Shown piece by piece: positions 1 to 8,279 of a DNA stretch of 64,000 bases. Source of the DNA: Desulfobulbaceae bacterium BRH_c16a (GTDB lineage Bacteria; Desulfobacterota; Desulfobulbia; Desulfobulbales; Desulfocapsaceae); assembly GCA_000961725.1 (NCBI GenBank), contig LADS01000055.1, positions 62,001 to 126,000 of the forward strand, read 5' to 3'. A program made the position numbers and the translations under genes. Under the pieces are notes generated by a model. It was not told where the DNA came from. It saw only the letters and a list, made by a program, of their open reading frames with translations, and did not search any database. The number at the start of each line of letters is the position of its first letter. Positions within the stretch are counted from its first letter, which is position 1.

Positions 1-771
1 GACCTTTTCGACGCTGGCGTAGCTGAAGGACTTGTTTGCGGTTGGATCATCCTTTATGCCACGGATGAACATCCAGCCGATGAAGCCGGTAAGCAGGCCA
101 ATGCCGGTTGCTACGGCAAAGCTCTGGAGAGTCGTAAGGTTAAGGTGGAGATGTTCGAGACCCTTGAAGAGCGTTACCAGGGAAATGATGAACCCAACAA
201 GAAAAATGTAAACAGGGGCGTAACGTTTGGCGTTTTTTAAGGGATTATCGGTATCGAAGATGAGTTTGCGCGTGCTCATCACCAGCAAGAAGGAAATAGT
301 GCCGCCGACTAGAGGGGAGATCAGCCAGCTCATGACTACCCCGCCTACTTTTTGCCACTTCACCGCCTCGGGTCCCAACGCAACAATGGCAAAGCCGATG
401 ATGGCACCGATGATGGAATGGGTGGTGGAAACCGGCCATCCTTTTGCCGAGGCAATCATCAGCCAGATTGCCGAGGCAAGCAGGGAAGCCAGCATGCCAT
501 AGACGAGGATTTCAGGAGTGTCGGCTATGCCGCTCGGATCGATAATTCCTTTCCTGATAGTGTCCGTCACATGTCCGCCGGCCAAAACAGCGCCGAGAAA
601 CTCGAAGATGATGGCAATAGCAATCGCCTGCTTGACAGTCACGGCTCCGGCGCCTACCGATGTGCCCATGGCATTGGCCAGATCGTTGGCACCGACGCCC
701 CAGGTCATGTAGAGCCCGAAAATAACGGCTAAAATTAAAAATACTGTGCCATATGCAGCAATAATTTCCAT
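1..771 (-). CDS. pit: PiT-family inorganic phosphate transporter (C-terminus beyond window)
   Basis: A membrane phosphate permease of the PiT/PHO4 family (symport of inorganic phosphate, often as metal-phosphate). The reading frame stays open from the ATG at 771-769 to the window edge, giving 257 residues. Residues 27-38 carry the family signature GANDLANAMGTS, and a second conserved stretch, PVSTTHS, lies near residue 110. The visible part is strongly hydrophobic with several membrane segments; the second PiT repeat is missing only because the window ends. It lies 15 bp behind the DUF47 gene on the same strand, the usual partner arrangement. The family assignment is firm; whether the ion symported is H+ or Na+ cannot be seen. 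Confidence 0.93.
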   Translation of the reverse strand, partial: MEIIAAYGTVFLILAVIFGLYMTWGVGANDLANAMGTSVGAGAVTVKQAIAIAIIFEFLGAVLAGGHVTDTIRKGIIDPSGIADTPEILVYGMLASLLASAIWLMIASAKGWPVSTTHSIIGAIIGFAIVALGPEAVKWQKVGGVVMSWLISPLVGGTISFLLVMSTRKLIFDTDNPLKNAKRYAPVYIFLVGFIISLVTLFKGLEHLHLNLTTLQSFAVATGIGLLTGFIGWMFIRGIKDDPTANKSFSYASVEKV

Positions 772-786
772 TGGAGGCCTCGAGAA

Positions 787-1467
787 TTATTTTGACAGAA
801 AAAGGAGAACACGATCCGCAAGGTTCTCGGATTGATCGGAGATTCCGGCGACGAGGTCGATAATCCGGTACCAGAACATGGCCGAGATCGGGTCAAGCTC
901 CTTTTCCAGGGTAAAAAGTTTTCTGCGAATGCGGTGCACGATTTCGTCGATGTTATGTTCGCTGGTTCGGACTCCCGCGATCATCTGAGTAACCTTGTCG
1001 AGTTCACGGCCGGCGAAGCCGACTTCCAGCAACTCGTCGAGTTGCTCAATCATCTGTCTTGCGGCGGCGCTTATCTCCATCGTTCCTTCCAGCAGTTCAT
1101 CGAGCAGCGCCTTTATTTCTTCCGGCACCACCATATCCCTGAACAGGAATGTTTTGCCGATATCTTCGGTGGTGTCGGCAATTTTATCCTGGTCTCCGAT
1201 AAGACTGAGGAGATCCTTCCTGTCGACGGGGAGGAAGAGCGACTTTGGCATGTTCAGCCTGAATGTCGACTTCAGCTTATCGGCTTTTGTCTCGAGCTCT
1301 TTGATTTGCTGAGCAAAATCATTGACTTGTTCGGAATCTTCCCGGTAGACGGCATCAAAGAGAGGCGGGATCAGACAGACACAGGAAAAGACTACTCTCA
1401 TGTGTTCCTGGATGGGCTTGAACGGTGACCCGCGAAGGAGTCCGGAGAGGGAACGGCTTGATGGCAT
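787..1467 (-). CDS. DUF47 / PhoU-like phosphate transport regulator
   Basis: A 226-residue, all-helical soluble protein of the TIGR00153/DUF47 group, distantly related to PhoU and to E. coli YkaA. It begins with the family-like SRSLSGLLRGSPF segment and has several long amphipathic helices, including a late conserved stretch FWYRIIDLVAGISDQSENLADR. Length is normal for the family. It is the first gene of a two-gene unit with pit, 15 bp apart, and such proteins are thought to control the neighbouring PiT permease. A possible -35 (TTGACT on the minus strand, 1634-1629) lies about 160 bp upstream, but no good -10 goes with it. No Pho box was recognised by eye. Confidence 0.9.
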   Translation of the reverse strand: MPSSRSLSGLLRGSPFKPIQEHMRVVFSCVCLIPPLFDAVYREDSEQVNDFAQQIKELETKADKLKSTFRLNMPKSLFLPVDRKDLLSLIGDQDKIADTTEDIGKTFLFRDMVVPEEIKALLDELLEGTMEISAAARQMIEQLDELLEVGFAGRELDKVTQMIAGVRTSEHNIDEIVHRIRRKLFTLEKELDPISAMFWYRIIDLVAGISDQSENLADRVLLFLSK

Positions 1468-1671
1468 AATGTTGCGACCTCCTGAGCAGATTTTTCCTTC
1501 ACGTGGCAGCAGTCGAACAGAGCGTTGTGTGCATTATGTTCTTTGGTGTGGGTGAAGAGAAAGAAAGAGTTTTTCTGTGATATGAGAAGTTGGAGAACGT
1601 GACGGAGTCATAATAAGTTTTACAGGAAAGTCAACAGAATTATGTGGTGGCAACATGACTTTGAACTCCGT

Positions 1672-3753
1672 TCAGATAAGGTCATTGATGACATCAATGA
1701 GAGGCTCCGCCGGAAATGTTATGGGCGAGAAACTTTCTCCTGTTCGAATAAAGAGGCTGGGGCCTTCACTGTGGGCGCTGTAGATTATATGATGGTTCTT
1801 GATATTTCCGGCGTGAAGCCAGAAACTGCCAAATGGATCCATCGGCGTATGACCGACGATAAATCGTGTTTTCGGGGGCAGATCGAGTGACTTGCGCAGC
1901 TGTTTGACATCGCTTTTACTGTATCCCGTGAAGTAATGCGGACGATTCAGCCGGGTGTTGGTCAGCTCGATAGCAAGGTTGCTGTTTTTGTCGATATTAA
2001 TGAGATCGTCTCTACTGATTGGTGCCCGGGGCGGCCCGGCATGGCAGGCAATAAAACTGTCGGAAAGGATGATGCAGGGCAGGTGATCGTAGAAGTACCG
2101 CATCTCTTGAACGTACTCGTTGCCGCGAACCTGAAGAAGCGTTTCCCTGAACAACTCGCCCTGCAGTATGCCGTTTTTATTTATCTCCGGGGCAAAACTG
2201 TCATGGTTGCCTTTAATATAAAAAACATTGCCGGGGAAGGTCAGTTTGAGCCGGAATATAAGATCCATGATAAGCATGGACGTCTCAAATCTTGCCATTT
2301 CGCCGGCCATTTCCGAGTGAACTGCATCGCCAAGGATTATCAGTGTTGCGGTTTTCATGCGCAGACAGTCCAGCAGACAGTTTTCGCTGAGAATCTTGAG
2401 GAGATTGTTCACCTGAGCGTGCAGGTCCCCGACAATAACGGGGGTGGAATCTGGCGGGATCTCTACGAGTCCGCCGGGATTGCCATCCTTATCAAGGGGA
2501 CGGAAAGTTTCCTCCTTGAGTATCCTGTTGACATCTTTAATGGTTCGAAGAGCATTGTCGGCGGCAAGAGGAACGATTGCCTGACCATAGATTCTCTTTA
2601 TTTCGAGCAATGTTTTATATCTGCCCCTCTCAAGTTGTTCACGGTAATCAAGGTCGTCATGCCGCATGACCTGGGTTGGCCGATCGGATACTAAAGGTGT
2701 GATGATCAGGTCGCCTTTGCGATTGGTGACGCTTACATGCCTTTTGGCGACATTTTCGCCAAACTGAAAAAGTTCGCTGAACTCCTTGTGGGCCTGTCCG
2801 ATAACAATGGTCTCGCCAACTCGGATGCGGATAAAACCACGCATATTCCGGGTCGAACAGCCCTGTTCGGTATTGATAATCCAGTTTTTTTGCGTGGCAT
2901 TCTTTTTCAGACCAAGGGGAATCTCAGGTAGGAAGCGGAGACGGCTGTTCGCCAGCAGTAGATCGAAACTTCTGCCGTCGTGGGCAATGCGTCCGGCTCG
3001 GTCCAGGCTTTGCGGCTGGTCGCCGAGCGTGATCCACTGGATTGGATAACGTCTGCGAAACAGCCATTTCCAGCCGGCGGCGGTCTTCAGGCTAGGTCGC
3101 CGGGGTTTTCTGTCCAGCGTCCAGGGAGGCACCGTGGCAACACCTTTCTCGGCGATGACCATCGGTGGCTTGTCAAGACTTTTCCGGATAAAGACGTTGA
3201 GACCTGCCCGGTGCAGATAGAGCGCAACCTCACGATATACCGCGACCTGGAGTCTTACCATCTCGAGACTGAGATTTTCGTCCACCGGAAAATATCCATG
3301 ACTCTGCCGTGCCAGGCGCTGTTCGTAGATGGTGGTAGGGCTCGGAATAAGAAACTCGAAAATGTATCTTTCACGCCAGTCCGATTGGAAAAAATGTTTC
3401 CTGGCCGGCGGAATCCTGATTCTTGAAAGATCGAGTTCCGGAGGAATGGGACACTTCAGCCACTCCTTGTCAAATACGGTGACTGCCTCTTTTATGCCCT
3501 GAAAGGGTAAACCAAGATGAACTTCCCGAGGGCGAAAAATAAGAGATTGATTTTTCCACCAGCCTTTCTGGGTCAGATCGAGGTATCCTTCGTTCGGCCA
3601 TCCACGAATCTGTTCGATATAATGGGATTTACCTGCTCCAGGCGGACCGGTGACCACCAGTTGTAAAAATTCGAGTCCGATAGGCAGATCTATGCCGCGA
3701 ATATTTTGAAGCTCCTTGATGGGTTCAAGGATTTTTTTCAGAGGATCGGCCAT
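1672..3753 (-). CDS. P-loop / FHA-like / metallophosphoesterase fusion protein
   Basis: A multidomain soluble protein of about 693 residues. Residues 35-42 form a Walker A loop, GPPGAGKS, within a nucleotide-kinase-like N-terminal region. Around 300-370 is an FHA-like segment with an RH-V core (VAKRHVSVTNRKGDL). Residues about 440-665 form a calcineurin-like phosphoesterase with metal-binding motifs in the expected order: GDLHAQ, GDAVH, GNHD, CHAGPP, GHTP and SAH. The second motif lacks the DRG of classical PPP phosphatases, so this is a PPP-related metallophosphoesterase rather than a standard one. The frame extends upstream to a GTG at 3804; neither start has a clear ribosome site, and the ATG at 3753 is preferred. 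It probably couples NTP-dependent and phosphorylation-dependent sensing to dephosphorylation; the substrate is unknown. Confidence 0.75.
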   Translation of the reverse strand: MADPLKKILEPIKELQNIRGIDLPIGLEFLQLVVTGPPGAGKSHYIEQIRGWPNEGYLDLTQKGWWKNQSLIFRPREVHLGLPFQGIKEAVTVFDKEWLKCPIPPELDLSRIRIPPARKHFFQSDWRERYIFEFLIPSPTTIYEQRLARQSHGYFPVDENLSLEMVRLQVAVYREVALYLHRAGLNVFIRKSLDKPPMVIAEKGVATVPPWTLDRKPRRPSLKTAAGWKWLFRRRYPIQWITLGDQPQSLDRAGRIAHDGRSFDLLLANSRLRFLPEIPLGLKKNATQKNWIINTEQGCSTRNMRGFIRIRVGETIVIGQAHKEFSELFQFGENVAKRHVSVTNRKGDLIITPLVSDRPTQVMRHDDLDYREQLERGRYKTLLEIKRIYGQAIVPLAADNALRTIKDVNRILKEETFRPLDKDGNPGGLVEIPPDSTPVIVGDLHAQVNNLLKILSENCLLDCLRMKTATLIILGDAVHSEMAGEMARFETSMLIMDLIFRLKLTFPGNVFYIKGNHDSFAPEINKNGILQGELFRETLLQVRGNEYVQEMRYFYDHLPCIILSDSFIACHAGPPRAPISRDDLINIDKNSNLAIELTNTRLNRPHYFTGYSKSDVKQLRKSLDLPPKTRFIVGHTPMDPFGSFWLHAGNIKNHHIIYSAHSEGPSLFIRTGESFSPITFPAEPLIDVINDLI

Positions 3754-3872
3754 GGCTGGAGAGTAATGATGGTTCGGGAAAAGCTTCTGGTGGTTGAACG
3801 GCACCCGGAAATATCATATGAAGGCGTTCTGGAACTGTCTAAAATCATGAGTTATTAATACGATAACTTTGC

Positions 3873-3901
3873 TTGCCGTTTTGTGCAAGATAAAGTATTA
3901 C
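3873..3901 (+). promoter_or_regulatory. Putative sigma-70 promoter for the small gene at 3931
   Basis: TTGCCG at 3873-3878 and TATTAC at 3896-3901 are separated by 17 bp. This would start transcription about 20-25 bp before a good ribosome site and the ATG at 3931. Matches are partial (four of six in each box). Confidence 0.4.
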
Positions 3902-3930
3902 TCCAATTACCTACCGAAGGAGCATATTGT

Positions 3931-4203
3931 ATGGAAATAATAGTCGGTTCTATCCCGCCGTTGCAGCCGCAGAGTCAGAAGATTTCACCTAAGGCCGGCA
4001 ATTTTATCGAAGCACAGCTGCTGCATGTCCGACCTCCCCGAAAGGGCATTGCCGGGCCATCGGGAAGAGAAAGAAGGACGAAGCAGGCCAACGATCCAAG
4101 AAAAGGAAGGGTGTTGACGATCATGGTTGCCGATGCCGGTCTTCTCCCTGCCGATATCGACACTGCCAAGTACGATGTGACTCTTCGTCTTATCAGGAGA
4201 TGA
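3931..4203 (+). CDS. Small hypothetical protein (90 aa)
   Basis: The frame opens at 3883, but the ATG at 3931 is chosen because an AAGGAG ribosome site lies 8-9 bases before it. The product is small, soluble and basic, with an Arg/Lys-rich middle (RPPRKG, GRERRTKQ, DPRKGR) and a more hydrophobic C-terminal part (VLTIMVADAGLLPADIDTAKYDVTLRLIRR in outline). No known family is recognised. It stands alone, transcribed towards the glutamate synthase operon, with that operon's terminator just beyond its stop. A weak promoter precedes it. Frame length, ribosome site and promoter favour a real gene, but a chance frame cannot be excluded. Confidence 0.5.
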   Translation: MEIIVGSIPPLQPQSQKISPKAGNFIEAQLLHVRPPRKGIAGPSGRERRTKQANDPRKGRVLTIMVADAGLLPADIDTAKYDVTLRLIRR

Positions 4204-4210
4204 TATACAC

Positions 4211-4245
4211 AAAAAGCGCTTCTGCCGAAATTCGGCAGAAGCGCT
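4211..4245 (-). terminator. Rho-independent terminator of the glutamate synthase operon
   Basis: A perfect inverted repeat with 15-bp arms (4215-4229 and 4231-4245) is centred on 4230. On the minus strand the stem is followed at once by a run of T (4214-4211). It lies about 30 bp after the stop of the last glutamate synthase gene, between two converging genes, so it may also limit read-through from the plus strand. Confidence 0.88.
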
Positions 4246-4273
4246 GAGGCTGATCGATCCTGCTTTCTGCCTG

Positions 4274-6628
4274 CTAAAAGGCGTTCATGGTCCATATGCC
4301 GCACGGGCAGGTGTCGGCGCAGAATCCGCAGGCGATACATTTATCATCGTCGGAAACATATTCATATCCCGCCGCAAGCGACAGGTGATCCTCATTGTCC
4401 GAGGTGAGGATATCTCTTCGGCTGATTGCTCCGGTGGGACATATTGTCTCACAGAGATGGCAGTCGCGGCATGAGGCACAGGAGAGGCAGCGGTCAGCCT
4501 GATCCTGCTCCGAACGGCCGGTTTCCATCGGGATGTAATGGGTAATGGTAAGGGCCTTCTGGGGAATGACCTGCTTGTCGAACGGCTTCCATTCCTGCCC
4601 TTTGCACCGGGCAATGATGAATTCTGCAGCTGTCTTGCCGGCGCCGAGTGCATGGGTGGCAAGACCCGGCCGCTCAACATCGCCAACCGCCAGGATCCGG
4701 CTGTCTGAGGTGACATGGGCCTTGTCCGTGGAGATCCAGGCGGCTCCGCCGACTGTGACGGTTTCGACCGATTCAGGCAGAAAGGAGAGCGCCGGAACAT
4801 CGCCGATGGAAACAATCACCGTCTGGGCCGGAATCAGTTCACCGGCATCGGTAATAAGCCCGGCATCGGTTACCTCTTTTGTCAGTACCGGCCAGCGGAA
4901 CCGAGCCCCGAGAGCTTCGGCGGCATCTTTTTCCTTGCCAAAGGCCAGCGGCTTCTGGATGTCAACCAGGGTCACTTTCTCGGCCCCGAGACGATATGCC
5001 TCACAGGCCACGTCGCAACCGACATTGCCGGCGCCGATAACGACCACTTCTTTGCCGACGGGCATCGGCGAATCGCTTTTGGCTTTTTTCAAGAAATCGA
5101 GGGCGGCGATCACCTTTTCGTTGCCGGGAAACTGCAGTCTCCGCGGCACGTGGGTGCCGATCGCAACAACGATGTAATCGTATTCTTTCTGCAGGGTGGC
5201 GAATATATCGCCGGTCATCGGCACGTTGACGTTGACCTTGATATTGGGAGTCGAGAGAAACCGCTCGATTTCCCGATCCCAGATGGCCTGTGAAAGACGC
5301 TCCCAGGGGATGACCTGAGCCAGTTTGCCGCCGATTTTTTCATCCTGCTCGAAAATATGGGCTTCAATTCCCGCCAGGGCCAGTTGCCAGGCAACATTCA
5401 TGCCGGCAGGGCCGCCGCCGATGACGGCAACTTTCTTGCCGGTAACCGGTACGGCCGGCGGAGCCGCGAAGCTGTTCACTGCCCGGCCAAGGACCTGCAC
5501 GTCGATCGGGTCATCTACCCCTCGCCTGGAACAGTTGTCCATGCAGAGGTTGGGGCAGATAGCGCCGCAGACCGAAGCCGGCATCGGGGTGTACTTGAGG
5601 ATGAGTTCATACGCCTCGTCGATCCGGCCTTCGCGGATAAGTCGCAATCTGTCGACCGTCGGGATATGCACCGGGCAGTAGTAGGTGCATGGCGCAGCCG
5701 ATTCGCAGTTGGCCCAATAGGGTTTTTTGCGACGAAGATCACCGCTGACAATCACCCCGATGCCGCTTCGATCAAGGCCCGGCGCCAGGTCCCTCAGAGG
5801 ATCGCCGCCGAATTCCCTGTTCCAGTGTTCATTCCTGAACTCGGCCATGGGCATGGGACCGGAAAACATCAGCGCCCTTTCCTGCGGAGTGATCGGCATG
5901 AGAACATGCCACTCTTCCCGCTGGCTGAGAAGTTCGAAAAGCTCGGGTCGGCGAATTTTTTCGAGAAAGCCGACGATGTTTTCCGTCAGCCACTGCCATT
6001 GCTCATCGTTTGGCACAGTGAGTTTGGCATTGGTTTTCGGATACGAGTTATCGGTCTTGCCACGAAAATAGATAGTGCCGCCGACCATTCCGACACAGGG
6101 CCGATAGCCGAGAACATTGTCGGGATTTTTCGGGTTGACGCCACAGACAACGGCAACTCCGCCGCAGTTGAATTCGGCAAAGGAGTCGCCGGTGGAGCCG
6201 AGAACCCAAAGTTCCGGCTTTTCGTATTCCGGATTCCACTTGGTCATGGTCAGGCCGCGGGCTCCGATCGAGCCGCCGATAAAGACCTTGCCATTGGCCA
6301 TGGCGTTACAGGCGCCGTTGGTGGCGTCGCCGAGTACGGCAATTTCCGCGCCGATATTGAGATAACCGACGTCGTCGGAAGTCGAACCCTCGCAGATAAT
6401 GGTGGTGCCGGGCATACCCATGCAGCCGAGCCTCTGTCCGGAAGGGCCTTTGACGGAAATTTTCAGACCGCTTTCCCTCTGAAGGCGGATCCCGATATTA
6501 TGCTGGCCATAGGATTCGAGCAGAAGGTCGGAAGACGAGGCTGCCGCCCGCCGCACCATCTTCTCGAATTCCATGGAACTGATACGTTCGCCTCTTTCAT
6601 TGAGACCTTTTACAACTGTAGTAGCCAC
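4274..6628 (-). CDS. Glutamate synthase GXGXG domain fused to FAD/NAD(P) oxidoreductase (GltD-like) with Fe-S clusters
   Basis: A 784-residue fusion. Residues about 10-235 are the GXGXG beta-helix domain that normally ends the large glutamate synthase subunit (repeats such as GEGSTSDDVGYLNIGAE style). Residues about 300-370 hold the Cys-rich Fe-S segment of the small subunit (CESAAPCTYYCP, then CGAICPNLCMDNC). FAD binding follows at about 400 (VAVIGGGPAGMN) and NAD(P) binding at about 525 (VVIGAGNVGCDVA). The C-terminus carries ferredoxin-type clusters (CLSCASCRDCHLCETICP; CIACGFCADTCPCG). GTG at 6628 is the start: it has AAGGAG six bases upstream and lies 10 bp after the preceding stop, whereas the longer frame has no ribosome site. 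It would oxidise NAD(P)H or ferredoxin and pass electrons to the FMN subunit upstream. Confidence 0.9.
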   Translation of the reverse strand: MATTVVKGLNERGERISSMEFEKMVRRAAASSSDLLLESYGQHNIGIRLQRESGLKISVKGPSGQRLGCMGMPGTTIICEGSTSDDVGYLNIGAEIAVLGDATNGACNAMANGKVFIGGSIGARGLTMTKWNPEYEKPELWVLGSTGDSFAEFNCGGVAVVCGVNPKNPDNVLGYRPCVGMVGGTIYFRGKTDNSYPKTNAKLTVPNDEQWQWLTENIVGFLEKIRRPELFELLSQREEWHVLMPITPQERALMFSGPMPMAEFRNEHWNREFGGDPLRDLAPGLDRSGIGVIVSGDLRRKKPYWANCESAAPCTYYCPVHIPTVDRLRLIREGRIDEAYELILKYTPMPASVCGAICPNLCMDNCSRRGVDDPIDVQVLGRAVNSFAAPPAVPVTGKKVAVIGGGPAGMNVAWQLALAGIEAHIFEQDEKIGGKLAQVIPWERLSQAIWDREIERFLSTPNIKVNVNVPMTGDIFATLQKEYDYIVVAIGTHVPRRLQFPGNEKVIAALDFLKKAKSDSPMPVGKEVVVIGAGNVGCDVACEAYRLGAEKVTLVDIQKPLAFGKEKDAAEALGARFRWPVLTKEVTDAGLITDAGELIPAQTVIVSIGDVPALSFLPESVETVTVGGAAWISTDKAHVTSDSRILAVGDVERPGLATHALGAGKTAAEFIIARCKGQEWKPFDKQVIPQKALTITHYIPMETGRSEQDQADRCLSCASCRDCHLCETICPTGAISRRDILTSDNEDHLSLAAGYEYVSDDDKCIACGFCADTCPCGIWTMNAF

Positions 6629-6638
6629 TGGAAACTCC

Positions 6639-8279
6639 TTAGCAGGTATATTTGATCTGCAATCTTTCTGCGGCAGCCTTATCGGCAATACCGATGGCGT
6701 CCGACATGCCGATCGGCAAGCTCTGGGATCTCCCCAGCGGCGCCATGATTTTCTTGATCTCGGTATTTATCGACATGAAGACCTCGGCAACCCTTTCGGC
6801 CACTTTGTCCGGGTCGAGCCGACGATACAGCTTGGGATTCTGGCTGGTGATTCCTTTCGGACATATCCCGAGATTGCAGACGTTGCAGCGGTTCTTTTCA
6901 TTGCCAAGACATCCGGCGGCGGCCTGCATGATATATTTGCCGATATGCACACCGGATGCGCCGAGCATTATCATGGCCATGCCGTTCTGGGCGACATTGC
7001 CGTTCTTGCCGATACCGCCGGCGGCGAATATCGGTATCTCGTTTTGCTTGCCCTGCTTGGCAAGATCGAGATAGCAGTCGCGCACACAGGAAGCGATGGG
7101 GTGGCCGGTCGCATCCATCGAGACGTTGTAGGCCGCACCGGTACCTCCGTCTATGCCATCGATCATCAGACCTGCGGCATACGGATTGCGCACCAGGTTG
7201 TTGAGCACCGATTTGGCCGAGGTCGAGGCAGAGATTTTCGGATACACGGGAACTTTATGATCAAAAGCCATGGAAAGGGTCTGGAGCATCTTCATGACGC
7301 TTTCCTCGATCGAGTACAAAGTCTGATGCACCGGTGGAGACGGCAGATCGACCCCTTCGGGGACACCGCGGAGACGGGCAATCAACTTGGAAACCTTATG
7401 CCACATGAGCAGGCCGCCGTCGCCGGGTTTTGCACCCTGGCCGTATTTCACCTCAATCGCCGCAGGCTGGCACTTCATCTCGGGGATCGCCCGGATGATC
7501 TCGTCCCAGCCGAAATAGCCGGAGGCGATCTGCAGGACGATGTATTTCAGGTAACGGCTGCGGAGGACCCACGGCGGACAGCCGCCCTCGCCGGTACACA
7601 TGACGACGGGAAGCCCCAGGACTTCGTTGCAGTATGCAACACCCTGGAGCAGGCCGAGCCACATGTTGGGTGATAAAGCGCCAAACGACATCGAGCCGAT
7701 GATGAAGGGAAAGATCTCCCTGGTCGGGGGAATCCAGCCGCCGCTGACGCTTTTCTCGAGAAATTCTTCAGGGGAAAGCACCCGGCCGAGTGTCGTAGTG
7801 GTGGAGAATTCATGCCGTCCGGCGTCGAGGGCCGGGTCGGTGAGCATGGAGATCCGGTCGAACACAATCCGGTCGAGGAGGGTGGGGCCGGACGCATTAC
7901 GCCGTCCGCCCCTCTTCATCGGCTCTCCCTTTTTGTTCGCAAAAAAGATCGTACGATTTTCGTTGGTGCCGAAGACCGGGGTTATGGCTTCGTTCGGGCA
8001 GACCATGGAGCACATTCCGCAGCCTATGCACAGTTTGCTCTGGTCGGTCTCCTGGCGGATTCCGGTAAAAGTGCGGTAATCGTTCCCCCGTTTTTTATTG
8101 AAAACATCCAGTTTGGGTACCCGTTGCCGCATGTGAGCCAAGCGAATCGCACCCTTCGGGCACACTGCGGTGCAGTTCCCGCAGAGAGTGCATCTGTCTT
8201 CCCGGTGCTCGATAATCCATGGCAGATCGGAAGGGGTCAGGCTGCTAGGGGTAACGGAAACGGTTCGTACTGAGACCAT
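6639..8279 (-). CDS. gltB: Glutamate synthase FMN-binding central/synthase subunit with N-terminal ferredoxin clusters
   Basis: A 546-residue archaeal-type glutamate synthase core. Two 4Fe-4S motifs, CTLCGNCTAVCP (from residue 30) and CIGCGMCSMVCP (from residue 84), precede the FMN/2-oxoglutarate TIM barrel. The barrel shows family landmarks: EVKYGQGAKPGDGG, a GGTGA loop (DGIDGGTGAAYNVS) and the 3Fe-4S cysteines CNVCNLGICPKG. It makes glutamate from 2-oxoglutarate using ammonia from the glutaminase subunit next door. ATG at 8279 has AAGGAG eight bases upstream. The start overlaps the end of the upstream glutaminase gene by 43 bp, suggesting coupled translation. Classical GltB is a single protein of about 1,500 residues; here it is split. 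Confidence 0.93.
   Translation of the reverse strand: MVSVRTVSVTPSSLTPSDLPWIIEHREDRCTLCGNCTAVCPKGAIRLAHMRQRVPKLDVFNKKRGNDYRTFTGIRQETDQSKLCIGCGMCSMVCPNEAITPVFGTNENRTIFFANKKGEPMKRGGRRNASGPTLLDRIVFDRISMLTDPALDAGRHEFSTTTTLGRVLSPEEFLEKSVSGGWIPPTREIFPFIIGSMSFGALSPNMWLGLLQGVAYCNEVLGLPVVMCTGEGGCPPWVLRSRYLKYIVLQIASGYFGWDEIIRAIPEMKCQPAAIEVKYGQGAKPGDGGLLMWHKVSKLIARLRGVPEGVDLPSPPVHQTLYSIEESVMKMLQTLSMAFDHKVPVYPKISASTSAKSVLNNLVRNPYAAGLMIDGIDGGTGAAYNVSMDATGHPIASCVRDCYLDLAKQGKQNEIPIFAAGGIGKNGNVAQNGMAMIMLGASGVHIGKYIMQAAAGCLGNEKNRCNVCNLGICPKGITSQNPKLYRRLDPDKVAERVAEVFMSINTEIKKIMAPLGRSQSLPIGMSDAIGIADKAAAERLQIKYTC

Noticed and set aside
1468..1671. Pho box upstream of the DUF47-pit operon
   Set aside because: No convincing direct repeat of CTGTCAT type at 11-bp spacing was seen; only a lone TTGACT is present.
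5357..6655. 432-codon open frame on the plus strand opposite the glutamate synthase fusion gene
   Set aside because: Its translation lacks any recognisable domain and lies fully antisense to a gene with clear FAD, NAD and Fe-S motifs; it is a by-product of the codon use.
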